Source: Salibaculum griseiflavum
Lineage (GTDB): Bacteria; Pseudomonadota; Alphaproteobacteria; Rhodobacterales; Rhodobacteraceae
DNA length: 64,000 nt
Reading direction: 5' to 3'
Assembly: GCF_003129565.1 (NCBI RefSeq)
Contig: NZ_QETF01000004.1
Span: 124,001-188,000, forward strand
Below the pieces are notes generated by a model. That model searched no databases, was not told where the DNA came from, and worked only from the letters and a program-made list of their open reading frames with translations. This document shows positions 54,051 to 62,165 of the stretch, piece by piece. Position numbers and translations under genes: made by a program. The first letter of the stretch is position 1. Each line of letters opens with the position of its first letter.

Positions 54051-56324
54051 ATGACCCGTTTCGCCGCGCCGATCGCCGAACAGATCTGGGATATGAAATA
54101 CCGCCTGAAGAATGGCGACGGATCACCCATCGATGCCACGGTCGAGGACAGCTGGGACCGGATCGCCGATGCGCTGGCCGCGGTCGAGGACGATCCGGCA
54201 GAATGGGCGCCGAGATTCCGCGCCGCGCTGGACGATTTTCGGTTCCTGCCCGCGGGCCGCATCACCGCCGGGGCGGGCACGGACCGCAGCGTGACCCTGT
54301 TCAACTGCTTCGTCATGGGCACGATCCCGGACACGATGGCAGGGATCTTCGACAGCCTGAAAGAGGCCGCGCTGACCATGCAGCAGGGCGGCGGCATCGG
54401 CTATGATTTCAGCACGATCCGTCCGCGCGGTGCCGTTGTGAAGGGCGTGGCCGCCGATGCCTCGGGGCCGCTCAGCTTCATGGATGTCTGGGATGCCATG
54501 TGCCGCACCATCATGTCCGCTGGCAGCCGCCGGGGCGCGATGATGGCCACCATGCGCTGCGACCACCCTGATATCGAGGATTTCATAACCGCCAAGTCCG
54601 ACGCCGCCCGGCTGCGCATGTTCAACATGTCGGTTCTGGTGACCGACCCGTTCATGGAGGCGGTCAAGGCCGACCATGCCTGGGATCTGGTCTGGGAGGG
54701 CGCCGTGGTGCGCACGGTCAAGGCCCGCGACCTGTGGGACAAGATCATGCAATCGACCTATGATTACGCCGAGCCGGGCGTGATCTTCATCGACCGCATC
54801 AATGCGATGAACAACCTCAACTATTGCGAGACCATCGCGGCCACCAACCCCTGCGGCGAACAACCCCTGCCGCCTTATGGTGCCTGTCTTCTCGGGTCGA
54901 TCAACCTGGCGCGTCTGGTGCGCGACGCCTTCGAGAAGGGCGCGGCAATCGACGAGGGGGAACTGGACGAGCTGGTCGCGACCGCCGTGCGGATGATGGA
55001 CAACGTCGTCGATGCGTCGCGCTTCCCGCTGGAAGCGCAGGCACAGGAAGCCCGTGCCAAGCGCCGGATCGGGCTGGGCGTGACGGGGCTGGCCGATGCG
55101 CTGCTGATGGTCGGGCTGCGCTATGGCTCCGAGGAGGCGGCGCGCCAGACCGAGCGCTGGTTGCACGCGATTGCCCGCGCCGCCTATCGGGCCTCGGTGC
55201 AATTGGCCAAGGAAAAGGGCGCCTTTCCGCTGTTCGATGCGGACGGCTACCTGGCAAGTGGTGCCATGCAGCAGATGGACGAGGACGTGCGCGCCGAGAT
55301 TGCCGAACACGGGATCCGCAACGCGCTGCTCACCTCGGTCGCGCCCACGGGCACGATCAGCCTCTATGCCGGGAACGTGTCCAGCGGGATCGAACCGGTC
55401 TTTGCCTATAGCTACACCCGCAAGGTGCTGCAGAAAGACGGCAGCCGCACCGAGGAAGAGGTCGTGGATTACGCAGTGCAGATGTATCGCGAGAAGTTCG
55501 GCGAGGACGCTGACCTGCCAGAGTATTTCGTGAACGCCCAGACGCTGGCGCCCATGGATCACGTGCGGATGCAGGCCGCTGCGCAGAAATGGGTCGACAG
55601 TTCCATCTCCAAGACCATCAACGTGCCTGAAGATATCTCGTTTGATGATTTCAAGGATGTCTACATGGAAGCGTGGGACACGGGGTGCAAAGGCTGCACC
55701 ACCTATCGGCCCAATGACGTGACCGGGTCCGTGTTGTCCGTGGACGAGGACAAGAAGTCCGAGGACAAGCCAGAGGTTCTGGCCGATGCCAATGCCGGTG
55801 ACGTGATCTACATGACCGAGCCGCTGGAACGGCCGACCGAGTTGGAGGGTGCGACCTACAAGTTGAAATGGCCTGACAGCGAACATGCCATCTACATCAC
55901 GATCAACGATATCGTGCATGGCGGGCAGCGCCGCCCCTTCGAAGTGTTCATCAATTCCAAGAACATGGAGCATTTCGCCTGGACCGTTGCACTGACGCGC
56001 ATGATCTCGGCGGTGTTCCGGCGCGGCGGGGACGTGTCCTTCGTGGTCGAGGAACTCAAGGCGGTTTTCGATCCGCGCGGCGGGGCCTGGATGCGGGGCC
56101 GCTACGTGCCCTCGATCCTTGCGGCCATCGGCGGGGTGATCGAAAAGCACATGGTCGCCATCGGCTTCCTCGCAGGCGAAGGCATGGGCCTGAAATCCGA
56201 TCCGCAGGCGGAGGCGGTCAACATGACGCCCAAGAAGGCCTGTTCGTCCTGCGGCAGCTACGACATGCGCATGATCGAAGGCTGCATGACCTGCGCCGCC
56301 TGCGGCTATTCCAAGTGCGGCTAG
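54051..56324 (+). CDS. nrdJ: Adenosylcobalamin-dependent (class II) ribonucleotide reductase
   Basis: NrdJ reduces ribonucleotides to deoxyribonucleotides using a radical from adenosylcobalamin, so it works with or without oxygen. The 757-residue protein has the active-site region NPCGEQPLPPYGACLLGSIN with its Cys-Glu pair, VAPTGTISLYAGNVSSGIEP, and the Cys-rich tail of two CxxC pairs (ACSSCGSY, CMTCAACGYSKCG) that re-reduces the active site. It faces an operon controlled by a B12 riboswitch, with the two stop codons sharing CTAG. Confidence 0.96.
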   Translation: MTRFAAPIAEQIWDMKYRLKNGDGSPIDATVEDSWDRIADALAAVEDDPAEWAPRFRAALDDFRFLPAGRITAGAGTDRSVTLFNCFVMGTIPDTMAGIFDSLKEAALTMQQGGGIGYDFSTIRPRGAVVKGVAADASGPLSFMDVWDAMCRTIMSAGSRRGAMMATMRCDHPDIEDFITAKSDAARLRMFNMSVLVTDPFMEAVKADHAWDLVWEGAVVRTVKARDLWDKIMQSTYDYAEPGVIFIDRINAMNNLNYCETIAATNPCGEQPLPPYGACLLGSINLARLVRDAFEKGAAIDEGELDELVATAVRMMDNVVDASRFPLEAQAQEARAKRRIGLGVTGLADALLMVGLRYGSEEAARQTERWLHAIARAAYRASVQLAKEKGAFPLFDADGYLASGAMQQMDEDVRAEIAEHGIRNALLTSVAPTGTISLYAGNVSSGIEPVFAYSYTRKVLQKDGSRTEEEVVDYAVQMYREKFGEDADLPEYFVNAQTLAPMDHVRMQAAAQKWVDSSISKTINVPEDISFDDFKDVYMEAWDTGCKGCTTYRPNDVTGSVLSVDEDKKSEDKPEVLADANAGDVIYMTEPLERPTELEGATYKLKWPDSEHAIYITINDIVHGGQRRPFEVFINSKNMEHFAWTVALTRMISAVFRRGGDVSFVVEELKAVFDPRGGAWMRGRYVPSILAAIGGVIEKHMVAIGFLAGEGMGLKSDPQAEAVNMTPKKACSSCGSYDMRMIEGCMTCAACGYSKCG

Positions 56325-57124
56325 TCCGTTCGGCGGCCTGTGTCGCCGGCTGACAGGGCCGCGACGATCGCGTCAAGGCCGTCGGTCAGGGCGGCCGGCC
56401 CAGGTTGCAGGATCAGCGGCGACTTGATCTCGTGGATGCGGCCCGTGCTCACGGCCGGTATTCTGTTCCAGCCGGGGCGGGCGGCGATCTTTTCGGGGCG
56501 CACCTTCTTGCCGCACCATGAGGCGAGGATCACGTCAGGTTCGGCCGCGATCACATCGGCGTCGCTGACGATCCGGTCGCGGGCCTTGTCCTTGCCGGCA
56601 AGTTCGGGGAAGGCCTCTTGCCCGCCGGCAATCTCGATCAGTTCCGAAACCCACCCGATCCCCGTGATCATCGGCTCGTCCCATTCCTCGAAATAGACCC
56701 TCGGGCGCGGGCGGCCCTCGGCCCGCGCGGCCACTTGCGCCAGCCGCCGCTGGTAATGATCGACCAGCCGGGCCGCCTTGCGGGGCTGGCCGACGGTCGC
56801 GCCGAGGTGCCGGATCATGGCGAAAATCCCGTCGATATCGCGTTGGTTGTAGCCCATCACGGCCACGCCCTCGCGCAGCAAGGCCGCGGCGATATCGGCC
56901 TGCAGGTCCGAGAAGGTGAGCACCAGATCCGGGTCCAGGGCGAGGATTTTCGGAATATCGGCCGAGGTGAAGGCAGCGACGCGCGGTTTTTCGCGCCGCA
57001 CCCTTTTGGGGCGCACGGCATAGCCCGTCACCCCGACGATCCGCGCCTCTTCACCCAGAAGATACAGCGTTTCGACCGTTTCCTCTGTCAGGCAGACGAT
57101 GCGTTCGGGGGGAAAGGTCCTCAT
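56321..57124 (-). CDS. BtuF-like cobalamin-binding protein without signal peptide
   Basis: The 267-residue product has the two-lobed type III substrate-binding fold of BtuF/FhuD: RIVCLTEETVETLYLLGEEA, GVTGYAVRPKRV, LDPDLVLTFSDLQADIAAAL, ASWCGKKVRPEKIAARPGW. No signal peptide or lipobox precedes it, and the frame cannot be extended because it starts inside the stop of the upstream gene (ATGA). It may act in the cytoplasm, or the family assignment may be right but the transport role wrong. The cobalamin riboswitch upstream supports a B12-linked function. Confidence 0.85.
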   Translation of the reverse strand: MRTFPPERIVCLTEETVETLYLLGEEARIVGVTGYAVRPKRVRREKPRVAAFTSADIPKILALDPDLVLTFSDLQADIAAALLREGVAVMGYNQRDIDGIFAMIRHLGATVGQPRKAARLVDHYQRRLAQVAARAEGRPRPRVYFEEWDEPMITGIGWVSELIEIAGGQEAFPELAGKDKARDRIVSDADVIAAEPDVILASWCGKKVRPEKIAARPGWNRIPAVSTGRIHEIKSPLILQPGPAALTDGLDAIVAALSAGDTGRRTD

Positions 57125-57465
57125 CGACGGCCCTTTCGGTCCGGCGGTGCGGGGCAGGTCCAGAGCCGGTCAACGCGCCGCGCCCGCGCGCCGCCGCGCC
57201 GCCGGGCGGGCGGCATGGACAGGGGCAACGGCGCAAGGGGCGTGGTCAGCGAGGCCTCGACCAGTTGGCAAAAGGCCTCGACCGCGGGGGAACAGGTTCG
57301 GAAATCGGCCGCCCGGGCCAGCGCGTGCCGGGCCGCACGTGTGTAGTCGGCCTCACCGGGCAGGCCGGCGATCCATTGCATGTAGCCAAGCTGGCCCATC
57401 TGGCGCGCCCTGTCGGGCGGCATCGGGCCGGTATCGAGTTGGGAAATCGTGTGGTCCAGTAGCAT
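57121..57465 (-). CDS. Hypothetical protein, first gene of the B12-riboswitch operon
   Basis: The 114-residue product starts MLLDHTISQLDTGPMPPDRA, has GQLGYMQWIAGLPGEADY and EAFCQLVEASL in a probably helical domain, and ends in an arginine-rich tail (PARRRGGARARRVDRL). No family is recognised. Its GGAGGG ribosome binding site lies about six bases before the ATG and can be sequestered in a hairpin. It overlaps the BtuF-like gene by four bases, so a role in cobalamin uptake or use is likely but unproven. Confidence 0.7.
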   Translation of the reverse strand: MLLDHTISQLDTGPMPPDRARQMGQLGYMQWIAGLPGEADYTRAARHALARAADFRTCSPAVEAFCQLVEASLTTPLAPLPLSMPPARRRGGARARRVDRLWTCPAPPDRKGRR

Positions 57466-57467
57466 CG

Positions 57468-57492
57468 CGCCCTCCGCGCAAGGGAGCGGGCG
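57468..57492 (-). promoter_or_regulatory. Ribosome-binding-site hairpin below the cobalamin riboswitch
   Basis: On the minus strand CGCC and CTCC pair with GGCG and GGAG of the GGAGGGCG ribosome binding site, with a CG bulge and a seven-base loop. This would hide the site of the 114-residue gene and is a plausible expression platform for the riboswitch at 57604-57782. Confidence 0.6.
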
Positions 57493-57603
57493 TCAGGGGC
57501 AACGGCGATGTCTCAGGGCCGGATCGGTCCATCTGTCGTCTCTCCGTTCCCAGGGCACCCCGCCCGGGTTCAAGGTGACTGCGGCACGCGGTTCGCGCGC
57601 CGG

Positions 57604-57782
57604 AGATGGCAGGTCTCCTGACTTGCGGGTCGCTGCTTTCCCGAACCTTCCCGGGCCTCTCGGGGCCCAGTGGCGTTCATCGGGGTCGCTCGCCGCTCAC
57701 AGTTGCGGGGGCAGTCACGGAATGGGGCGGGTCGCCCGCACCGTGTTCCCTTTTCAGTCCGGGCTTCTCGACCCGGACACCA
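57604..57782 (-). ncRNA. Cobalamin (adenosylcobalamin-class) riboswitch
   Basis: Read on the minus strand, the conserved blocks appear in order: an apical hairpin GTCCGGG/CCCGGAC, GGGAA, CACGGTG, ACTGCCCCCGCAACTGT (57715-57699), GCCACTGGG (57674-57666), GGGAAGG-like core, and the B12 box AGTCAGGAGACCTGCC (57623-57608). This is the classic cobalamin aptamer. It heads the unknown/BtuF-like operon, so expression should fall when adenosylcobalamin is plentiful. The distance of about 140 bases to the first ATG leaves room for the downstream hairpin. Confidence 0.95.
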
Positions 57783-57785
57783 TCA

Positions 57786-58015
57786 TGAAATTGATCGCAG
57801 GATTCATGCGCCCTGTCCAGTCGGAGAAATGCCTGTCCACCACATCGACGGAACTTGGCCCCTGGCACGCTTTGCCCCACTGCGCGCGCCTGTCGCAGTC
57901 TTGGCCACATTCCGGACTCGACATTTCCGACACAATCAGTCAGATTAAATCCTGAGTGAAATGCTTTGTCTAATTTCGCTCCTTCGATCGGGGGGCGGCA
58001 TGGCAGGAGGCCCCG
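57786..58015. other. Intergenic region between the riboswitch and the bfd locus
   Basis: About 230 bases with no credible open frame. It should hold the riboswitch-operon promoter (minus strand) and the promoter of the bfd-bfr locus (plus strand). The 57900-57980 part is more AT-rich than its surroundings. I could not identify a confident Irr, RirA or Fur-type site. Confidence 0.5.
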
Positions 58016-58197
58016 ATGACCGACAAGGTCAGCTTGCAAAAGAAACACCTCGCATGGCGCCGTATGGAGGCAATGGTTCTGCTTGGTGAAGATGGGGGCT
58101 GGTTGCCTGCGAAGACGAACAGATCATCAACCAACTCGCCTGGCGGCTCGCCGAAGAGCGGTGGCCGGGCAATGACCGGGACGGCCTGAAATCATGA
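58016..58197 (+). pseudogene. Frameshifted small gene upstream of bfd
   Basis: From ATG 58016 (GCAGGAGG upstream) the frame reads MTDKVSLQKKHLAWRRMEAM, then VLLGEDGGW, and turns into serine/proline-rich noise ending at 58189. Two bases over, the second half reads CEDEQIINQLAWRLAEERWP then GNDRDGLKS and ends in a TGA that overlaps the bfd ATG by four bases. The natural gene is therefore about 60 residues with a frameshift near 58100-58115. The product family is unknown; charged helices dominate. Confidence 0.65.
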
Positions 58198-58439
58198 TCA
58201 TCTGCCACTGCCAGAACATCACGGACAGCGACATCCATGCCGCTATCGACTGGATGCGGCGCTCGGACACGGATACCCTGATCACACCGGGCAAAATCTA
58301 TCGGGCCCTTGGCAAGGCAGCGGACTGTGGCAGCTGCATGCCGTTGTTCCTTGCAACCATGCGCAGCAGCGCCGCGCTGGAAATTCCGGCAGAACTGACC
58401 GGTCTGCGCAAGGGCGCTGCCGCGACCGGTCGGGATTGA
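58194..58439 (+). CDS. bfd: Bacterioferritin-associated ferredoxin
   Basis: Bfd binds bacterioferritin and donates electrons to release stored iron. The 81-residue product has the BFD [2Fe-2S] ligands Cys4 and Cys6 (MIICHCQNIT) and Cys45 and Cys48 (DCGSCMP), spaced as in the family. The gene is intact and its ATG lies within the stop of the upstream frameshifted gene. Bacterioferritin follows after 75 bases, but its reading frame is broken. Confidence 0.92.
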   Translation: MIICHCQNITDSDIHAAIDWMRRSDTDTLITPGKIYRALGKAADCGSCMPLFLATMRSSAALEIPAELTGLRKGAAATGRD

Positions 58440-58514
58440 GTCACTCCGTATCTGCCTTAGTCTCTATCCCAAGGCGGGCGATTCCTCGCCCGAACAGCAA
58501 GAGAAGGACACCCC

Positions 58515-58998
58515 ATGAAAGGCGACGAAAAGGTCATTGAATACCTCAACCGTGCATTGCGCAGCGAACTGACCGCTGTCAGCCAGTATTGGCTGCACTA
58601 CCGCATGCAGGAAGACTGGGGCCTGTCGCACATGGCCGCGAAAAGCCGCGAGGAAAGCATCGAGGAAATGCACCATGCGGACAAGCTGATCGACCGGATC
58701 ATCTTCCTCGGCGGCCATCCGAACCTGCAGAAACTCGACCCGCTGCGCATTGGCCAGTCCCCGCGAGAGACGCTGGATTGTGACCTGGCCGCCGAACACG
58801 AGGCGCGCGCTCTACAAAGAGGCGCGGGATCACTGCAATTCCGTGGGCGATTACGTGACCATGAAACTTTTCGAGGAACTCATGGCTGATGAAGAGGGCC
58901 ATATCGACTTCCTTGAAACACAGATCGAGCTCTATGACCGGTTGGGCGAAGCCGGTTACATCCAGGTCAATGCCGTCAAGATGGACGAGGCCGAGTAA
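58515..58998 (+). pseudogene. bfr: Bacterioferritin, frameshifted
   Basis: The start ([20 protein letters not shown]) and the first 98 residues are normal bacterioferritin, with ferroxidase residues Glu18, Glu51, His54 and Glu94 and haem ligand Met52. At 58803-58810 a GC-dinucleotide run is two bases short of the expected length, so the frame moves and ends at 58889 after 124 codons. The other frame continues the true sequence, [20 protein letters not shown] and [19 protein letters not shown], to 58998, including the expected Glu127 and His130 region. As written, the product lacks half the ferroxidase centre. Confidence 0.85.
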
Positions 58999-59034
58999 CC
59001 TTTGCTTGTCCGCATGCGACTCTGACACAGCAGC

Positions 59035-59070
59035 CCCCGGTGTGCCGTGTCGGCACCACCGGGGTTTTTT
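59035..59070 (+). terminator. Intrinsic terminator after bfr
   Basis: CCCCGGTG and TGCCG pair with CGGCA and CACCGGGG (one bulged base) around TGT, followed by six Ts. It closes the bfd-bfr locus 37 bases after the bacterioferritin stop. Confidence 0.9.
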
Positions 59071-59154
59071 GCGTATGGGGGGTCGCATGCCGGGACGGTT
59101 CAGTCGTATAGAAGACCGGCGTGGGGGCGCACATTTTGGGGAATCGACCTGACA

Positions 59155-60075
59155 ATGACGCCACGCGAGTTTCTTGTTTCCGCTGCGCTTTTGCTTGCGC
59201 TGTCCCTTCCTGCCGCCGCGCAGGAGCGAGAGACGCTCGGCTGGGGCCGCATCCTGAACAATGACTTTCTGGGCGACGGCAAAGACCGCTGGCGCAGTTC
59301 GTCCTACGGTGTGTCGCTGGTGCGGGGGCCGGGTTGGTCAGGGGATTTGCCGGGCCGGGCCGGGCAGATCCTCGAATACCGGCTGCGCGGCGAGATTATC
59401 GCGCCGCGCGCCCTGAACGGGCCGCAATCGGACGACCGCGCCTATGCCGGGATGCTGAGTGTCGGGCTGCATACCCATTGGGCGCGGCACGGTGTCGAGG
59501 CCAGCATGGGTGTCGATATTATCGCGACCGGTCCGCAGACGGGATGGACGGACGCGCAGGACTGGTTCCACGACCTGGTGAACCAGCCGCGCCCGTCACC
59601 GTCCGTCATCGCCAACCAGGTGCCGGATGGCATCCATCCCACGGCAACAGTCGAACTGGGCTATCCGGTGGCCCTTTCCGCCCGAACCGAGGCGCGCCCC
59701 TTCATCGAGGCGCAATACGGCCTCGAAGACCTGGTGCGCGTCGGTGTCGATTTTCGGCTCGGCGAACTGGGCGACGGGGCGCTGGACCTGCGCGATCCCA
59801 CCACTGGACAGCGCTACCGGGCGGTCACCCAGGACCGTGGCGGCTGGGAATGGGTTGCCGGGGCGGATGTCGCCTTGGTCGGGGACAGCATGCTGTTCCC
59901 CGCCGGTTTCGGCACACAGACCCGCGACAGCCGGTGGCGCCTGCGGCTCGGTAGCCATTGGCAGGGCGGCAAGGATGTCACTTTTTTCTACGGCGCCACC
60001 TACCTGTCGGAGGAATATGTCGGCCAGCCCGAAGGGCAGGTCGTTGGCTCCATCAAGCTGAATTTCAAATTCTGA
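59155..60075 (+). CDS. LpxR-like lipid A deacylase (DUF2219)
   Basis: LpxR removes the 3'-acyloxyacyl chain from lipid A in the outer membrane. The 306-residue product has a signal peptide (SAALLLALSLPAAA), then ILNNDFLGDGKDRWRSSSYG carrying the family's Asn-Asp pair (36-37), DDRAYAGMLSVGLH, and QDWFHDLV with the likely catalytic His. It ends in an aromatic-terminated beta strand (KLNFKF), typical of outer membrane barrels. ATG 59155 precedes the signal peptide. Confidence 0.85.
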   Translation: MTPREFLVSAALLLALSLPAAAQERETLGWGRILNNDFLGDGKDRWRSSSYGVSLVRGPGWSGDLPGRAGQILEYRLRGEIIAPRALNGPQSDDRAYAGMLSVGLHTHWARHGVEASMGVDIIATGPQTGWTDAQDWFHDLVNQPRPSPSVIANQVPDGIHPTATVELGYPVALSARTEARPFIEAQYGLEDLVRVGVDFRLGELGDGALDLRDPTTGQRYRAVTQDRGGWEWVAGADVALVGDSMLFPAGFGTQTRDSRWRLRLGSHWQGGKDVTFFYGATYLSEEYVGQPEGQVVGSIKLNFKF

Positions 60076-60216
60076 CACCGAGTCCGATTTTCAACGCTTT
60101 CCGAAATAGTTGCTCGCCACCCTTGAAGTGTCTTGATCCACGCGAATCAGCTCTGTTAACCCTGTCCACAGAACCCGCACGCAGAGGCGGGGCGAAACAA
60201 GAGGCAGAAGACAGGC

Positions 60217-61281
60217 ATGAAAACGGGCTTGCGTGGCGCGTTCGTCATTTCCTGGTCGCAGACGGAACTGGATGGGTTCTGGTCCGCCCCGCTTGAACAG
60301 CTTGGCGTGGGCACGACCTGGTCCTGGACGGGCGAAGCGGTACGGGTCGATGGACCGGCGGATATCCTGCCCCTTGGCGAGGCCGAGGGAGAGGCGGACC
60401 TGCGCCGGCGCGCGGCTATGAGCGTGCGTCGGTTGCTGAAGGCGGTTGAAATCAACACGAGTAAACTCGACCAGGTCGAGGTGACCCCGACGACGGCGGA
60501 CCGCGCGTTCACCGTCACCGACGGTCGCGAGACCTGGACCGTCACATTGATCGAGGGCGAGACCCGCTCGGCCCTTTGGTGCATGTTCCTCGGCGATCCG
60601 CCCCCACGTCATACGGATCTTTGGGTGGTCAACCACACGCTCGACCTCGACGCACGCGACCAGGCCGAAGCGCCGGGCGGCGTCATCTGCTTTACCCCCG
60701 GCACGATGATCCAGACCGAGAACGGTCCCCTGCCGATCGAGCAGATCGGCGAAGGCTGCAAGGTGCAGACCAAGGACAATGGCTGCCAGGAGGTGCTTTG
60801 GACCGGCCAACGCCGGATCACCGGCGCGCGGCTCTACGTGATGCCGGACCTCGCGCCGATCCGGTTGCAGCGGGGGGCACTTGGCGCCGATGTCCCCGAT
60901 CCGGGGCTGCTCGTGTCGCCGGACCACCGTGTGATGGTCAAGGGCGCCGCGGCACGCAGCCTTTTTGCCACCGACGAAGTGCTGGTCGCGGCGCGCGATC
61001 TGGTCAATGATCACAGTATCATCGTGGATCGCAGCGTGCGCGAGGTGGTGTATCACCATATGCTGCTGCCCGGTCACGAGATCGTTTTTGCAAACGGTGT
61101 CGAGAACGAGAGCTTTCATCCCGCCTCGGCCGGGTTGGAAACCCTTGGCGACGACGACCGTTCGCGCCTCTTGGCGCAGGTGCCGGAACTGGCGCGCGAC
61201 GTGAATGCCTACGGGCCCTATGCGCGCCGTGTCGTGTCGCGGACCGAGGCGGCGATCCTGCGGCACGACCTGGTCGCCTGA
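60217..61281 (+). CDS. Hint-domain protein
   Basis: The 354-residue product has about 155 N-terminal residues of no known family and then a Hint (hedgehog/intein) domain beginning GGVICFTPGTMIQTENG with the catalytic-type Cys158, and a later LLVSPDHRVMVKG. Such proteins are abundant in Rhodobacteraceae, usually secreted or toxin-like, and may self-process at the cysteine. No signal peptide is visible. It stands alone between lpxR-like and rpsD. Confidence 0.85.
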   Translation: MKTGLRGAFVISWSQTELDGFWSAPLEQLGVGTTWSWTGEAVRVDGPADILPLGEAEGEADLRRRAAMSVRRLLKAVEINTSKLDQVEVTPTTADRAFTVTDGRETWTVTLIEGETRSALWCMFLGDPPPRHTDLWVVNHTLDLDARDQAEAPGGVICFTPGTMIQTENGPLPIEQIGEGCKVQTKDNGCQEVLWTGQRRITGARLYVMPDLAPIRLQRGALGADVPDPGLLVSPDHRVMVKGAAARSLFATDEVLVAARDLVNDHSIIVDRSVREVVYHHMLLPGHEIVFANGVENESFHPASAGLETLGDDDRSRLLAQVPELARDVNAYGPYARRVVSRTEAAILRHDLVA

Positions 61282-61349
61282 TCCAACGCAATAGGTGTTG
61301 ACAGCATCCCCGTGCCCGCGTATCCGGCGCGCTCATTGGTGTTGGTGGA

Positions 61350-61389
61350 CCCCGCAAGGGGAAACCTGTCGTCCCGGCAAATACCGGGA
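61350..61389 (+). promoter_or_regulatory. Two-hairpin leader of rpsD
   Basis: Two stems lie in the 150 bases before rpsD: CCCC-GCAA-GGGG (61350-61361), closed by a GNRA-type tetraloop, and TCCCGG-CAAATA-CCGGGA (61372-61389). S4 is known in other bacteria to repress its own message through structured leader RNA, so autoregulation is a reasonable hypothesis. No T-run follows either stem. Confidence 0.5.
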
Positions 61390-61432
61390 AGGAGGACAAC
61401 GCCCTTCGAAACCTGAACGAAGGAGATCAGCC

Positions 61433-62053
61433 GTGACCAAACGCACGTCTGCCAAGTACAAAATCGACCGCCGGATGGGCGAAAACATCTGGGGCCGTCC
61501 GAAATCCCCCGTCAACCGTCGCGAATATGGCCCCGGCCAGCACGGCCAGCGCCGCAAGGGCAAGATGTCCGACTTCGGCCTGCAGCTGCGCGCCAAGCAG
61601 AAGCTGAAGGGCTACTACGGCGACCTGACCGAAAAGCAGTTTCGCCGCATCTTTGCCGAGGCCGAGCGCCTGCGTGGCGACACCGGCGAACAGCTGATCG
61701 GTCTGCTGGAACGCCGCCTGGACGCGGTCGTTTACCGCGCCAAGTTCGTTGCGACCATCTTCGCGGCCCGCCAGTTCGTGAACCACGGCCATGTCCGCGT
61801 GAATGGCAAGAAGGTCAACATCCCATCCTACCGCGTCAAGGAAGGCGACGTGATCGAGGTGCGGGACCGGTCCAAGCAGCTGGCCTTTGTCCTTGAGGCC
61901 ACGCAGCTGCCTGAACGTGACGTTCCGGACTATATCGACGCGGACCATTCCAAGCTGACCGCGACCTTTGTGCGCACCCCCGGCCTGTCGGACGTGCCCT
62001 ATCCGGTCATGATGGAACCGAACCTCGTCATCGAATACTACGCACAGAACTGA
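61433..62053 (+). CDS. rpsD: 30S ribosomal protein S4
   Basis: The 206-residue protein starts the 30S assembly pathway by binding 16S rRNA. It shows [52 protein letters not shown] and the S4 RNA-binding motif [20 protein letters not shown]. It begins at GTG 61433 after AAGGAGATCAGCC. It is monocistronic and followed by a good terminator. The C-terminal YYAQN is an alphaproteobacterial ending. Confidence 0.97.
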   Translation: MTKRTSAKYKIDRRMGENIWGRPKSPVNRREYGPGQHGQRRKGKMSDFGLQLRAKQKLKGYYGDLTEKQFRRIFAEAERLRGDTGEQLIGLLERRLDAVVYRAKFVATIFAARQFVNHGHVRVNGKKVNIPSYRVKEGDVIEVRDRSKQLAFVLEATQLPERDVPDYIDADHSKLTATFVRTPGLSDVPYPVMMEPNLVIEYYAQN

Positions 62054-62074
62054 TCCGATCAGGATATGTGCCAG

Positions 62075-62106
62075 GGGCTGCGACGGGGAACCGCCGCAGC
62101 CCTTTT
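62075..62106 (+). terminator. Intrinsic terminator after rpsD
   Basis: GGGCTGCG pairs with CGCAGCCC, extended by inner CGG/CCG pairs around GGAA, then TTTT. It lies 22 bases after the rpsD stop codon. Confidence 0.85.
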
Positions 62107-62165
62107 CATTTGCGGGTGGTCGCCGCCGTGCCCCGGCGCTAGAACACCCGGCAAGGAGACACGGG

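Noticed and set aside
57880-57960. Possible iron-regulator site (RirA or Irr type) upstream of the bfd-bfr locus
   Set aside because: The nearest matches miss consensus positions, and I could not find a convincing box.
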